A stretch of 64,000 bases of DNA from Cercozoa sp. M6MM (lineage: Eukaryota > Endomyxa: Ascetosporea), in NCBI GenBank assembly GCA_040357565.1, contig JBDODJ010000043.1. One strand, 5' to 3'. The position numbers and the translations under genes are program-made. Below, one piece after another: positions 10,801 to 20,952 of the stretch. The first letter of the stretch is position 1. Each line of letters begins with the position of its first letter. The notes beneath the pieces were generated by a model. The model was given only the letters and a program-made list of their open reading frames with translations, was not told the origin of the DNA and did no database searches.

Positions 10801-13067
10801 CGACCAGTTCTCCATTGTCGACGTTGCTGCAGGTGCGTTTCCCCCATAACTCCCGGAAGAACCTTTTATTCATTATGATGTTTCGAGTGCAGAGGCAGTG
10901 AACATGCAACGCCGACTCGCGAAACCTGGCGTTGAACTGTACCAGACACTCTAACTTTCCTTCCATTGTGACATGACTGCGTATGCACACTTCAGTCGCT
11001 ACGATACCTCTGGCGACGAAAACATCGTGTGCAGTCGCCGCGCAGTCAAGCTAATACTCATCAACATGTTGGTACTTGACCTCGAATCGTAGAAAATATC
11101 ATTCTAGTGCTTTGCACTGTGTAGTCGAACGCAATCAAATTCACGCAACATGGATACGTACACCTATCGTACGTTGCGTGTACTGTACTACATCAGCCGA
11201 GGGAGTTGATATTTGATGTTCACAGCATAAGCGTATCGAACACATCGGTGCTTTTGTCGCCTGCCGACAGGTCGGCGGTACCTCGATACCACATCAGTGG
11301 GTTCATCTCAGGAGGGGTTTAAACTTGCATGTGCACTTGCAGATTTCGGCACCTGGCACTTTAGCCTTCTTGCAAATCGTGGTACTCACTCTGTGTGGTG
11401 GATACGCAAATACTCTGAGTTGAAACACAGGTGAGCGACAGTGGGTGCGGTGTGTCCGACGAGGACCAGGTGAACTTGTTCCACAAGTTCGTACAGGTCG
11501 GAGGCGACTCAGAAGCCCATCTGCTGGGCAGCGGTCTCGGCCTTGTGTTGGTACCCAGCACTGCATGGAACTCGAGTTGCCTTTTTGCCACATGCACCTA
11601 CAGGTCCAACGCATCGTGTCTTCCTTCCAAGGCAGCGTGCGATTGTTTTCGCCGCTTTTCGGACCATCGGCACGACTGTAAAAACTATAGTGTACTTGAT
11701 CTGATGAACATAAATGATACATTCAACAGTCCACCGGTGGGTGTATTGCCGCCAGAGATGTCGGAACTCGGAGCCAAAGACGAAACAGCCCGTGGCACAG
11801 CCTTTTTCATCGAGTACAGTTCCCTTTCGTGTGTTTATGCGAATATTGTAAATTTAAATTTACTTGAATCGAGGGAGTGCTCAGAATTCCAGTGTCTCGC
11901 GAGTGCCGGTGCCTGCAGTTGGATGATAGTTTAGTCACGAGCAGTACCGCAGCAGCACAACCGATGTCTCCGGTACATTTCTCCCTTCCATGCGTTGAAG
12001 CTTAATGCGAAACTGTAAACGGCAGATGTCGCAATGTCGCGTGCGATGCGTCGTAGTAGACGACGAAGGACCAAATCGACGCGTTCTTACGCGCAAAATG
12101 CACATGGTACCATTTCCCATTTTCTGGGGTGAAGGTGCTGAAATCTAAACAATTTTGTCGTGACTTGTGAAAACAGGTCTCGAAGCAGTTGAAACTGCAG
12201 TCGTTCGAAACTGTCGCATTTGCATCGGTGCGTTCATTCCTTGTTTTTGAGCGTGCCTGTTTCACCTGATGCTTTGGTGCTTCTAGGGTGAGGATGCTCT
12301 TGCAAGGTGCAAGGAGGACATGTTTGGCCACACACAAGGCAAGAATGTTCACTTCAAGCATGGGGAATTGACATTTTAAAACACCTTAACTGCACATGAG
12401 CAGGCGAACAGTTGTGGCTGCTGCTGGACTTCAACCTGAGTCGCAGCGGAGGTACTTTATCAGAGAAATGTTCGCTGCGGGGGTGTCTCTTTTAACAGAA
12501 GAATTTAGGTGTCTTGAACGGCATCCAACTCATGAAGCAACTGGTACAGTTGTATCAAAACACAATGCAACCAACCGAGAGGGTAGCGCCTTCACATATT
12601 TGTATACGCGGTAGAGAACGCTGGTGAACTGCCCCAGTTTGTATCTGATTTGTACCGGCAACTGCACGCAGGAGGACATGTAAGTCAATCAGTCACTGCC
12701 AACTGTCCCGAAATGTGCACACTTGTTGTAGCGATCGGTACCACAGCGTTGGTTTCGATGATGTGCTGGGCAAGCCAGTCCCACCGCTACCACAACTGAC
12801 TACTTTGATGCAAGAGTACTCTCTTTCTTGCATGTCGTTTATCGTTGTTTCCTACGAATTCGAGAGTTTGCAGACACGTGAAACGTCTCCAAGAAGTGTC
12901 TCGACGTCGCCAGACGCGCTTGCCGATGCGTGTCTCCGGTAAACTGCCCTTCCGCGAGTTAGTTTTGTGGTATGCGCGCTCTCCATTACTGCCTATATAG
13001 ACCTTCGACAGGCGCTGTCGCAGTCGATAGCGAGTCTGCGCTCGCCAAGCAGTGGAAGCACTCATTG
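7892..13067 (+). CDS. CHASE-domain hybrid sensor histidine kinase with receiver domain
   Basis: Membrane two-component sensor, assembled from about 18 short exons. An N-terminal membrane helix (WQLITLVSVSAYLLFQWL, about 8021-8074) precedes an extracellular CHASE ligand-sensing domain: SVSQFASFVTPYL, LPRVEHEE, WPIYYIEPSG, GFDLSTDSRLIEAI, GFMVFVPTVIENES. A second helix (ALIAFIVIVSLPLHS) follows. The H-box reads FMFHELRNPLNA with the phospho-acceptor His codon at 10299-10301. The ATPase domain shows an N-box (ILINML, then SNAIKFTQHG), G1 (DSGCGVSDED), an F-box (LFHKFVQ) and G2 (GSGLGL). The C-terminal receiver has the acidic pair (VVVDDEGPNRR), phospho-acceptor Asp (LLLDFNLSRSGG) and conserved Lys (GFDDVLGKPV). 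All catalytic residues are present, so His-to-Asp relay looks possible. The true start codon is unresolved; a first exon may lie upstream. The end is 13067, or 13000 if the last intron is not spliced. Confidence 0.85.
8578..8755. repeat. CACACAACCACACATCC-type minisatellite with 10-N gap, intronic
   Basis: Tandem units of ACACAACC and ACACATCC, with N at 8645-8654. It lies in the intron between the CHASE segments FASFVTPYLNKQ and LKATVYLPRVEHEE of the histidine kinase. It is the only CA-sense array among the intronic dinucleotide-type arrays here. Confidence 0.95.
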
Positions 13068-13255
13068 ATTCAAGGGGTCTCAGGTTTCTCAGCTGTTCCT
13101 TAGGGTGCCAGTAAACTGACAGTTCGCGTCGCTTCAGTTCAGTTTAAGTTGTGGTGGCATTAACTTAAATCGGTAGGACCCGCCGTCGCGTCAGTTTACG
13201 TTAATTTACAGTTCAAAACAGATGATACGATACTTGACCAACTCAACCAAACTGA

Positions 13256-13264
13256 GGTTTATTC
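13256..13264. repeat. 9-bp target-site duplication, left copy
   Basis: GGTTTATTC immediately before the element. It matches GGTTCATTC at 14037-14045 in 8 of 9 positions. A 9-bp duplication is the Mutator hallmark. Confidence 0.75.
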
Positions 13265-13388
13265 GGGTTCTGGGGCGTTGAAGCCCACTTTTAAATACGC
13301 GTGCTAACTATCATCAGTGCATGAGCATATAAGATTAGTGCATAACTGAGTGCGTGGAAGTTCCGCTAATCCCGTAAACTCGAAGAAA
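13265..13388 (+). repeat. Left terminal inverted repeat of the MULE
   Basis: 124 bp, identical to the reverse complement of 13913-14036. Identity stops abruptly after CTCGAAGAAA. Confidence 0.93.
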
Positions 13389-13580
13389 TCGGCTTCACAA
13401 AATCGGGCAATTGAGCGCCGACCCACGAAATATAAAACGACTGTCCGCGTCTTTTTCGTATGTTAGCACGAGCATAGTGTTGTTATTTTGCAAGTGTAAA
13501 GTGTAAGCACACGACTTAACACGATAAAACCATGCCTGGCGTTCTGTCAGGACCGCTCTCAACACCACACTTAAACTTAC

Positions 13581-13895
13581 ATGTACGAGCTCCTGACCCG
13601 CGAAGACGCACTACAACAGCACGAGAACACTGCAGAAGTGGCAGATCAAGTTGACCCGGACTACGAGAGCCAAAACATGGCTCCCGGGACGCCAAGTGAG
13701 ACCAGCGTACCTCCCGCCAAAAGACCACGCCGTGCCGCTGCCAGCAAAGCAAAGACAGAGCTACTACGCCAAAGCCAGGGTACTCTATTGATGTCAGCAC
13801 TGCAGCGCAACTTTCGTTACAACGAAACAGGCAGCAGAGATCGCCATTACCAAAGCGCAGTGATGCGAATCCGGCGCTCCAACGCAACAAAATAA
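13581..13895 (+). CDS. Small basic protein encoded inside the MULE
   Basis: A 104-codon frame filling most of the space between the TIRs. The product is hydrophilic with an acidic N-terminal half and a nuclear-localisation-like PAKRPRRAAASKAK in the middle. The C-terminus is basic (MRIRRSNATK). No transposase or zinc-knuckle signature. It could be a captured host fragment, an accessory protein of the element, or chance. An ATG at 13532 in another frame gives only about 40 codons. Confidence 0.4.
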   Translation: MYELLTREDALQQHENTAEVADQVDPDYESQNMAPGTPSETSVPPAKRPRRAAASKAKTELLRQSQGTLLMSALQRNFRYNETGSRDRHYQSAVMRIRRSNATK

Positions 13896-13912
13896 GAGGA
13901 TTGTATCACAAT

Positions 13913-14036
13913 TTTCTTCGAGTTTACGGGATTAGCGGAACTTCCACGCACTCAGTTATGCACTAATCTTATATGCTCATGCACTGATGATAGTTAGCAC
14001 GCGTATTTAAAAGTGGGCTTCAACGCCCCAGAACCC
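13913..14036 (-). repeat. Right terminal inverted repeat of the MULE
   Basis: 124 bp inverted copy of 13265-13388. Read on the minus strand it supplies the last codons and stop of the N/Q-rich gene's open frame. Confidence 0.93.
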
Positions 14037-16097
14037 GGTTCATTCATATGATCATTGGAAAGTGAAGACTTGCGGTGATTTGCGTTGCTTGTTCTGCAAT
14101 AGAGTTGAAGTGATTCATTGTTCAAACCGCCAAACAACTTGAAAGAGCAAGATCGGAGACAATGGATATAAGTTACTGTGGAAGTTGGACGTATAGAAAG
14201 TGGCGGGAGAAGGCTGCCGTTGTCGTTTGTGTCATTGTCGTTCGTGTTCTTGCTGTTACTGTTTTCGTGGAGAGTGTTCTGGTCGATGTTGCCACTTTCT
14301 GGGTCATTACTGGTAGGTTTACTGGCGACAGTGCCGAAAAAAGGAGGCAGCGGCACGTCTGCGTCCAACATTGCGTGACTGATGTCGGGCAGGCTCGTGT
14401 CGTGTGGTGGGACACTGAGCGACTGCGGGTGCAGGTGCGACTGATCTGGAGTAGCGTGCAGCTGCTGCAGGAAGGACACATCAAGCAGCGGCGGCGTTGT
14501 AATGCCAGCCGATGCTGGCATCTGCAGCAACTGCGGCAAAGTTGAGGCTGGAGGTGCCGAAAGCAAGTTGGGCAGTGCCGTGTCTTGTAGCTGGTGCTGT
14601 TGCTGGTGCTGTTGTTGTTGCTGTTGCTGTTGCCGAAGGACCCTATCAAGCTCACCAGTTGAGCTGTTGTTATTGTTGTTGCTGTCATCGATGGAGGAGT
14701 TGTTGTTGTTGTTGTTGTTACTGGTGATGCAGTTTTCAGTGCCGTCGCTGGTGCCGTCAGTGTTGAGAGTACTGGCTATAGCCGCGTCCACATCGGCGAG
14801 TGTCCAACCCAGTCCACTCGAAGAAGCGGAAGCCTCCGCGGAGACACCCGAAGGAAAGGCAGGGTCGTTCAACAGTTGCGACAGCGCCGCGTCTGACAGA
14901 CCCAGCAAGTCGACAGCACCAGGAGTCGGGCCGGCATCGTTTGTGCTGCCACTACCACTCGCGTCGTCAACCGGCAGTGAGTTCAGAGAAGCGATGTCGA
15001 GTAGACTCAGGTCGTTGAGTCCCTCTACAACACGCAACTGTATCATGGCTTGGAAACGACATGGACAACAGAGGTACCCAGGTTCCCCAAGGAGCCGAGA
15101 CTATTGAGATCGAGTGCACCAACGTTGCCTACAGTGCCATGCAAGTACATGTACACATGACCAAGGAAAGAGTGAGATCGCGAATCTACCAATGCCAGAC
15201 AGGTTGTTGCTGTTGTTTGAGTTGTTTATGCCTGCGCTCTGTTCGAAACTGGCGTCGATGGCACGCAGCTCGTTCAATAGCTCGCTGTCGTTCAGTCTGT
15301 ACCCACAGCGAAGCAACCATTGTATCGATTAGTTTCTTCCTCGCAGTGACGGTACATGCTGGAAGAGGAATCATCGCTTGACAGCAATGCCGCCATTTCG
15401 AGGTTGGTGAGCGCGTCGCTGCATTTTTTAACATCCACCGTTTGGTACAGCAGCACTCTAGTGGAGACATTTACGTAGGTGGCGGCGTGCCGAGCTGCCT
15501 CGCTTCACCAATTCGCGCATACCGAACGTCAAACGGTGGCAGTCCCTTTCGACACAATCAGTTACCAGAGGAAAATGAACTTCAGTTTTGCCTTGTACCA
15601 ATTGCGCGCGCAATGCGTTTGTCTCCTTTTCCTTCACCTTGTTTGCTTCCCTATTAATAATCATGCACTCTGACAGAACACACTTTAATCACGAGAAGCT
15701 CGAAGCTAAAGTACCGCAGAGCACTAATGATTTCGCACAGTGCACTCAGACACTGGGCGTGTGTGCGAGCCTGTGCTTGCCAGATACCGGGGATGTGGAA
15801 ACAACAGCGACACGGGCGGGGGGGGGGTAAGCAATCATTGCGCTCTGAGTACCTCTGGAACAATGACCCCCGGGATGTTGCGCTTCGACGCGATGAAATC
15901 CGGCAGCACCGCCAGTCGCTCCGACAGCAGTGTGCTACCCCAGGTTATGTACAAAAGTGTACCAAAATACCAGCAGGAAAAGTCAGCAAACTGATAAATT
16001 TAGAAACAATGAAACTCAGGCACACAGAGATCAAATCGACAGCGCACGCGCAGCATTGGTGTTACCGCGAGAGTTTAGTTTTCCGTGGCTTGCTCAT
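13994..16097 (-). CDS. N/Q-rich, probably nuclear, low-complexity protein with transposon-altered C-terminus
   Basis: Function not recognised. I start at ATG 16097 (MSKPRKTKLSR) and splice about eight exons. The conserved-looking N-terminal part includes TLLSERLAVLPDFIASKRN, THAQCLSALCEIISALR, a coiled-coil-like NREANKVKEKETNALRAQL, a segment reading DVKKCSDALTNLEMAALL, LNDSELLNELRAIDASFEQ and GNVGALDLNSLGSLGNL. The last, largest exon (15046-13994) is S/D-rich with N runs, a run of at least eight Q, and P/L/H-rich stretches, like an activation domain. The frame reaches into the MULE end, finishing in 13 TIR-encoded residues (GSGALKPTFKYAC). Introns start GTAC in most cases; one (about 29 bp, near 15050) is unusually short and uncertain. 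It is convergent with the histidine kinase. Confidence 0.6.
14037..14045. repeat. 9-bp target-site duplication, right copy
   Basis: GGTTCATTC directly after the element, 8 of 9 matching the left copy. Confidence 0.75.
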
Positions 16098-16443
16098 GCC
16101 ATGGACACGCCGAGGGACAGACCACTCCACGGCAATGGAGAGCTGACCGTGGCGTGCACGTTTTTCGTCTCGCGGCGGTACATACTGTTCGGACTTTTCG
16201 CACATCTTAAATTTAAAGTAGTTGTGCGCTCGGATCGGATTCGGACGGAGATCTGAATAGATTACAAGCTGCGTTCAACTACTTTAAATTTAATTTACAT
16301 TGCCAAGTTGCCTCGCTATGTTGCTATGCCAAGTTGCCCCTGCTAAGTTCCTTCCGCAACAGTTAAAAGTTGAGCGGAGTTCAGTTCGTTGAAAAGTTAT
16401 TTTTAAACAGTCACTAGTACAGTTAGCCCGGCGCGGTGGACGC
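16098..16443. other. Intergenic with 18-bp inverted repeat
   Basis: 346 bp between the N/Q-rich gene start and the 3' end of the GPI-type gene. Arms TTAAATTTAAAGTAGTTG (16207-16224) and its reverse complement (16276-16293) could form an 18-bp stem with a 51-base loop. This may be a regulatory palindrome, a transcript-end hairpin for the gene downstream in transcription, or a miniature-transposon remnant. No duplication of flanks was recognised. Confidence 0.6.
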
Positions 16444-18444
16444 TTACCAGAAGCGACCTGCTGAGAGAAGGGTCGCTCCCAGCGCAGCCGAGAGCACGTC
16501 GATAGCTCTCGGGAGTGCGCCGGCGCTGGCACCCGACGGCTGGTTGTTGTTGCCGTCAGTGCCGCTTGGACTGTTGCTGGCCACGACAGCCACATCGGCC
16601 TGGACACGGGCATAGTCGGCATCGTTCTGCAGGAGCGACGCACTGCTTCCGGTGTAGTTCGATACCGGCAGCTGCACCAGCACGGCGTCGACGATGGCAG
16701 AGCCGGGAGCGAGACCGAGGTCTTTAGCCACGTCGTCAATGATGTCCTATTCAGAGAATATGTACATACTGGACAGCACGAATAGAGATACATTGTAGCC
16801 TAAATTTTGTACTGTACCTGCAACTGCTCCAGCATCTGCTGACGTGCATCGACCTGGAGGTTGGCCAGCGCCTTCTTCAAGAAGACACGCAGATTGAAGT
16901 CGCCCACAATGGCGTCGTCGTTACGCTCCATCTTCTCGCCGGCAGAATCCACCACGACATCCTACAGCAACCTCCAGGTATCACAAAACTGACGTCACTG
17001 TTGATAGCCAAGTAGTTTTGCTGTACCTCCAGTTCGTCCAAGAGCTTCTCGCCGAGTGCCGCCAGGAAACGCTGGCGCTGCTGCTCGGGCGGCAGGAACA
17101 GCACGGTTTCGATCTCATCGTCGTCCTCATCGTCGCTGTCGTTGCAGTCGCACTCTTCTTCGTACTTGGGCTTGTCCTCATGGGCAGGGCACAGATACGC
17201 CGGCACCGGGAACTCCAGCTCGTCCACCTCGACCTGCATCAATGCATCATCATCACTCGATAGTGCAGTCGTAAAGACACTCTCGTCATGCCATTTTGAT
17301 GGGACAGCAAGTGTACCTTGCCAGGTGTCAGGTCGGCCTCGATGTCAAGCTTTGCCTCACAGTAGACGACGCGACGACGCGTGCTGCCAAGCCAGCAGTA
17401 CACAGACTGTGCAATCAGAGGAGTCAAGTTACACGGTACCAGCTGGCTTCACTGCCGAGTGCGGTGACGTCACCGTTGGAATCACGTGGTAAGCAGCGAC
17501 CGTAGTCCTTCTCCTTCCACTCGTAGGACACAGCTGACTCAACTTCGTCGTCGCAGTCGTCGGCGTCGCATGTCAACAGCGCAGGCGGACGCGGCGACTC
17601 GCTGCAGTCCTCGGGCATGGCCTTGCCGACAAGCGTCATGACGCCCTGTGCGTCCGACCGGAAGACGCCACAGTACACTGCGCACACACAGACTATTACA
17701 TGCCAAGGATGTCTGAGAGAGCTATTTACCCTGACGACGTACGGCACAGATTCGTTCCTGACCATCGACAGGGTCAGTAGAGGTGCCGTTGTTGCCCGAG
17801 AAGGAGTTTTGCAACACATCGCTCGAGTCGACATCGGCCAGGGACAGGTGACGGCAGAATCGCTCATCGTCCGGCTCACCGACCACCTGCAGTGCAGAAA
17901 TTAATACTTATGCTGCATCTAATACTCGTGAAACTGTAAAGTACAGTTATTTACCCAGTGATGAGAAGCAGATGACGGGTCCTGAGAAGAGCAGTCGCAC
18001 TCAACCTGACTGGACGGCAGACAGAGGTTCACTTGAGCCCTGGGAACACAGACTGTCTCTCACGCAGACAAGACAAACTGTTAACAACTTACAAGTTGGC
18101 GGTATCAATGGGAACGTTGTTGTCGGAAAGGCACTGCTCGACACAGTGCTCCATGTTCACCACGGTGCCGTTGTAGGCCATGTCGGTGCATGTCACCTCG
18201 ACTGAGCGAAAGCACGCACCTGCTTCGAGCGAAAACGCACACAAATCAGTGGGCTCGCCTTGAACGACCTGGTACTGTCAAAGACCAAACAATTATATCT
18301 ATGTATGTAAATACTATACAATTTCAATTTAATGCAAACTGAAACACAACCGAACACAACACAACACTCAGAGAAAGGTACGCGCTGCGAAGACGTCTGA
18401 GCAAACGTCTGGGCTGCAAGCAAACTGGAAAGAAGAAGTTTCAT
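16444..18444 (-). CDS. Secreted Cys-rich protein with TSP1-like pattern and GPI-type tail
   Basis: Surface protein of unknown function. The start at 18444 gives a signal peptide (MKLLLSSLLAAQTFA) on a 21-residue first exon (18444-18382). About nine exons follow with frames joining at GT-AG introns. The ectodomain has Cys-rich segments: AFSLEAGACFRSVEVTC, HCVEQCLSDN, VECDCSSQD, EPDDERFCRHLSLADVD. A Trp/Cys/Arg pattern (YEWKEKDYGRC ... VYCWLGSTRRRVVYC) recalls thrombospondin type 1 repeats. An acidic segment (CDCNDSDDEDDDEIET) and helical LLDELE and ANLQVDARQQMLEQLQ pieces follow. The C-terminus is small residues plus a hydrophobic end (PRAIDVLSAALGATLLSAG), as in GPI-anchored proteins. The frame stays open upstream to an ATG at 18648, but the signal peptide argues for 18444. 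TSP1 assignment is tentative. Confidence 0.75.
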
Positions 18445-19028
18445 TGGGGACCGAGACGTTAATGGCAGGTGTGAACTCGGAGAGGTATTCGGTTTGATAA
18501 GAGCAGTGAGAAAAGCGTGAAAGAAACAAAACAGAGTATATGTTGCATCCGGGGACGATTGCTGTGCAACTACTGGCAGCAACAGTTGGTGAGCAATGCG
18601 GGATACCCACCCCGAGATTTTACCCAATACTTGCCTCACAAAATTCAAAATGTGCAGATGATTGATTCCCCTTGCCCGATCACGATAATAATCTCGATAT
18701 TATGCCAAAAACTGCTTCTAGCGTGGCTGCTTAGACACTGCGACTTGGTTTAACCACAAAGACACTGAATTATACTTGTACAGCGTACAACTGTACTTCT
18801 AAACGGTGCCTATCTTTGTGCTGGATGCACATAAACTAAACGTAAATGAAACACTTAAATTGAAACCGAACTCGTTGGCACGACGCGATGGCTGGCACGT
18901 GCATCGAACCACAAGCTTCGAAGAAACCCCTCGAGGCGACGAGAACCCACGAGTGGGTGGCGAGCACACGTACTTGACTGTATCCCGACTGTGCTGGTAT
19001 GAGGTTGAGTGGCACCGATACCCGCCGA
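18445..19028. other. Intergenic region upstream of the GPI-type gene
   Basis: 584 bp between the UBR7 stop and the next minus-strand start, presumably the UBR7 3' end and the promoter of the secreted-protein gene. Nothing else recognised. Confidence 0.4.
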
Positions 19029-20641
19029 CTAGCTCGATGGACGGCGACGCTTCTTGGAGAGTTCCTGAAGGTGCGCCTTGAGCGCGTCGACGTGCTGCAC
19101 AGAGACAACAACGGCGCCGTCGCTGTCCTGCTGACTCTGCTGCAGTGCTCCGACCTGGTCGATACATGTCGAAATATACATGTCGAAATATATGGCAACA
19201 CACTAGGTTTGGTACCCAATCTCTCATAACGGTGCGCAGTGTAGACAGTCCCTCGCCCAGGGCAGCCAGCTGGGTACGGTCCATCGATGCGAGTGTCTCT
19301 TGCATCAACTCGTTGTCTTCACGCTGTTGTCACAGGGTGGGTAGCTAGGGTAGGGGGGTGTGAGGGAGAAGTAATACCTGTCGATGAGCCATACGGCGTC
19401 GTACTTCAGAGGCAAGTCGCGTGGTAGCATCGCCTTGTCCGTCAGCAACGACGTCCATCTCACTCACATGTTCCTATCCCAAAGCCCCAAAGCACCAAAG
19501 CGTATAGGGTAGGCATAGAAGACAAAAAATGGTACCACAGCATTGTCGTAGATCTCGCTGAGATGCAGTGGCCACGGGAAAACACGCGCCTCACGCAGAC
19601 TGTGCTCGCACTCGAAACACGTTGCCACTTGTCTCACAAACGCCGTCAGTTTCGCCTCGGGTATCACGCTGAACATACAACATACAGACATATTAACATC
19701 AGGGAGGGGGGGGGGGGTCAAGCTACATCCCGCCCTCAGCAGTCACCGTAGCCAAAACTGCAGAAACGTCGACGTCAAAACGCGCTCGCTGACAACCGGC
19801 CTCGTGGCCGCGACGCCGTTTCTTCAACGGTTCCGCGTTTTCCTCGGTTTCAGCGCTGCTGTCTTTTGCAATCTCAGTTTCGGGAGTGTCGAACGAGCCA
19901 GTTCCCACCAGTTGCAGCAGGAAAGGAACACGCTGGGCGCAGCTTTTGCACATGTAAACGTCTGGCACCTCGCCTAACAACATCTCAACTGTAGGAAGTA
20001 TCTGAATTGTAGGAAGCATGGGCAGGTACCAACAAAGTCGCGCAGGAAGGGTACGCACGCCACGTGGAACCAATCCTCGCAGAAGCGACACTGTATCATT
20101 TCCGACTCGACTTCTTCCTCACGCTTGTCGCATACTACGGGGAGACGGGTAGGGGTAAAGAGAGGAGCAGAGGGAGGGTAAAGCCTACCACAGAATCGGC
20201 CGGAGAAGTTGTGTCCATATCGATTCCGCGTGTTGCGCTGACGCGGCTCTTGAGCAAAACTGCAGCGCCGCTCCGTCTTTTCCGGACAGCCGCAGTCGCA
20301 ACTAAAGCAAAACAGCAGTTCAGTTCGATCAGAATAACACGAAAGCATGCTTTAAGCAATACCGAAAGTCCCTCCGGGTCCACAGCTCCTCCAACTCGCA
20401 TGTGTCGGCGTCATGGCACTGCCTCGCACACGCCAGACACAGGCCTGCCTCGCCTTTCGTGCACCTGCTTGTGTGTGCAATCAACCTTTTTCAACATTCT
20501 CGGAGCAAGGAGAAACGGCTAAAGTACGTTCTGCAGACGAACACCGACTGATTAATGTAGCCCTCGTCATAGGTACAGCACGTGAGTCGCTTGCCTGCTG
20601 CGCGCTGCAGTGCCTCTGCCCTCATATCTTGCAGAGCCTAC

Positions 20642-20698
<57 letters not shown>

Positions 20699-20798
20699 NN
20701 NNNNNNNNNNNNNNNNNNNNNNNNNNNNNNNNNNNNNNNNNNNNNNNNNNNNNNNNNNNNNNNNNNNNNNNNNNNNNNNNNNNNNNNNNNNNNNNNNN

Positions 20799-20843
<45 letters not shown>

Positions 20844-20952
20844 GTCTGCTTCTTTGAGACAACGAAACACAGCAAGAAGTTACCTCATTGGCGTACTGAG
20901 CTGTCTCGAGTTCCGCTAGTGTATACGACTTGTCATCTTCCAACGACGACAT
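19029..20952 (-). CDS. UBR7: UBR7-like protein (UBR box plus PHD finger)
   Basis: Putative E3 ubiquitin ligase or histone-linked N-recognin of the UBR7 type. The start at 20952 gives MSSLEDDKSYTLAELE. After an intron holding a gapped GT array comes the UBR box: LTCCTYDEGYINQSVFVC, then GEAGLCLACARQCHD, and LWTRRDFRCDCGCPEKTE across a splice. The PHD finger reads GRFC, VCDKREEEVESEMIQC, CEDWFHVACVP and DVYMCKSCAQRVPF, matching the family MIQC..CEDWFH signature. A KKRRRG stretch follows. The C-terminal part (NELMQETLASMDRTQLAAL, then LQELSKKRRR and the stop) matches the coiled region and basic end of UBR7. At least nine exons; junctions between 19440 and 19730 are the least sure. The intron near 19165 has a direct 14-bp duplication (ACATGTCGAAATAT twice). 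Confidence 0.88.
20644..20842. repeat. (CA)n microsatellite with 100-N gap, in a UBR7 intron
   Basis: CA on the + strand, so GT on the sense strand of UBR7; N at 20699-20798. It occupies nearly all of the intron after codon 23. Confidence 0.97.

Larger units (their letters stand above)
13265..14036. mobile_element. Mutator-like (MULE) non-autonomous DNA transposon, 772 bp
   Basis: Ends are perfect 124-bp terminal inverted repeats (13265-13388 and 13913-14036) starting GGGTTCTGGGGCG, flanked by a 9-bp target-site duplication with one mismatch. Long TIRs plus a 9-bp duplication place it with Mutator-like elements. No transposase is present; the 524-bp interior holds one 104-codon frame. Perfect identity of the ends, as judged by eye, suggests recent activity or gene conversion. 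No other copy of the TIR was seen in this window. It lies between the convergent ends of the histidine kinase and the N/Q-rich gene, and its right end overlaps the reading frame of the latter. Confidence 0.9.

Noticed and set aside
14502-15107. Long plus-strand frames rich in C, L and S opposite the N/Q-rich gene
   Set aside because: They are the complement of Q and N codon repeats; no family features.
18445-18648. Longer N-terminus for the secreted protein starting at 18648
   Set aside because: The signal peptide at 18444 would become internal; the upstream part is aromatic and serine-rich without protein-like features.
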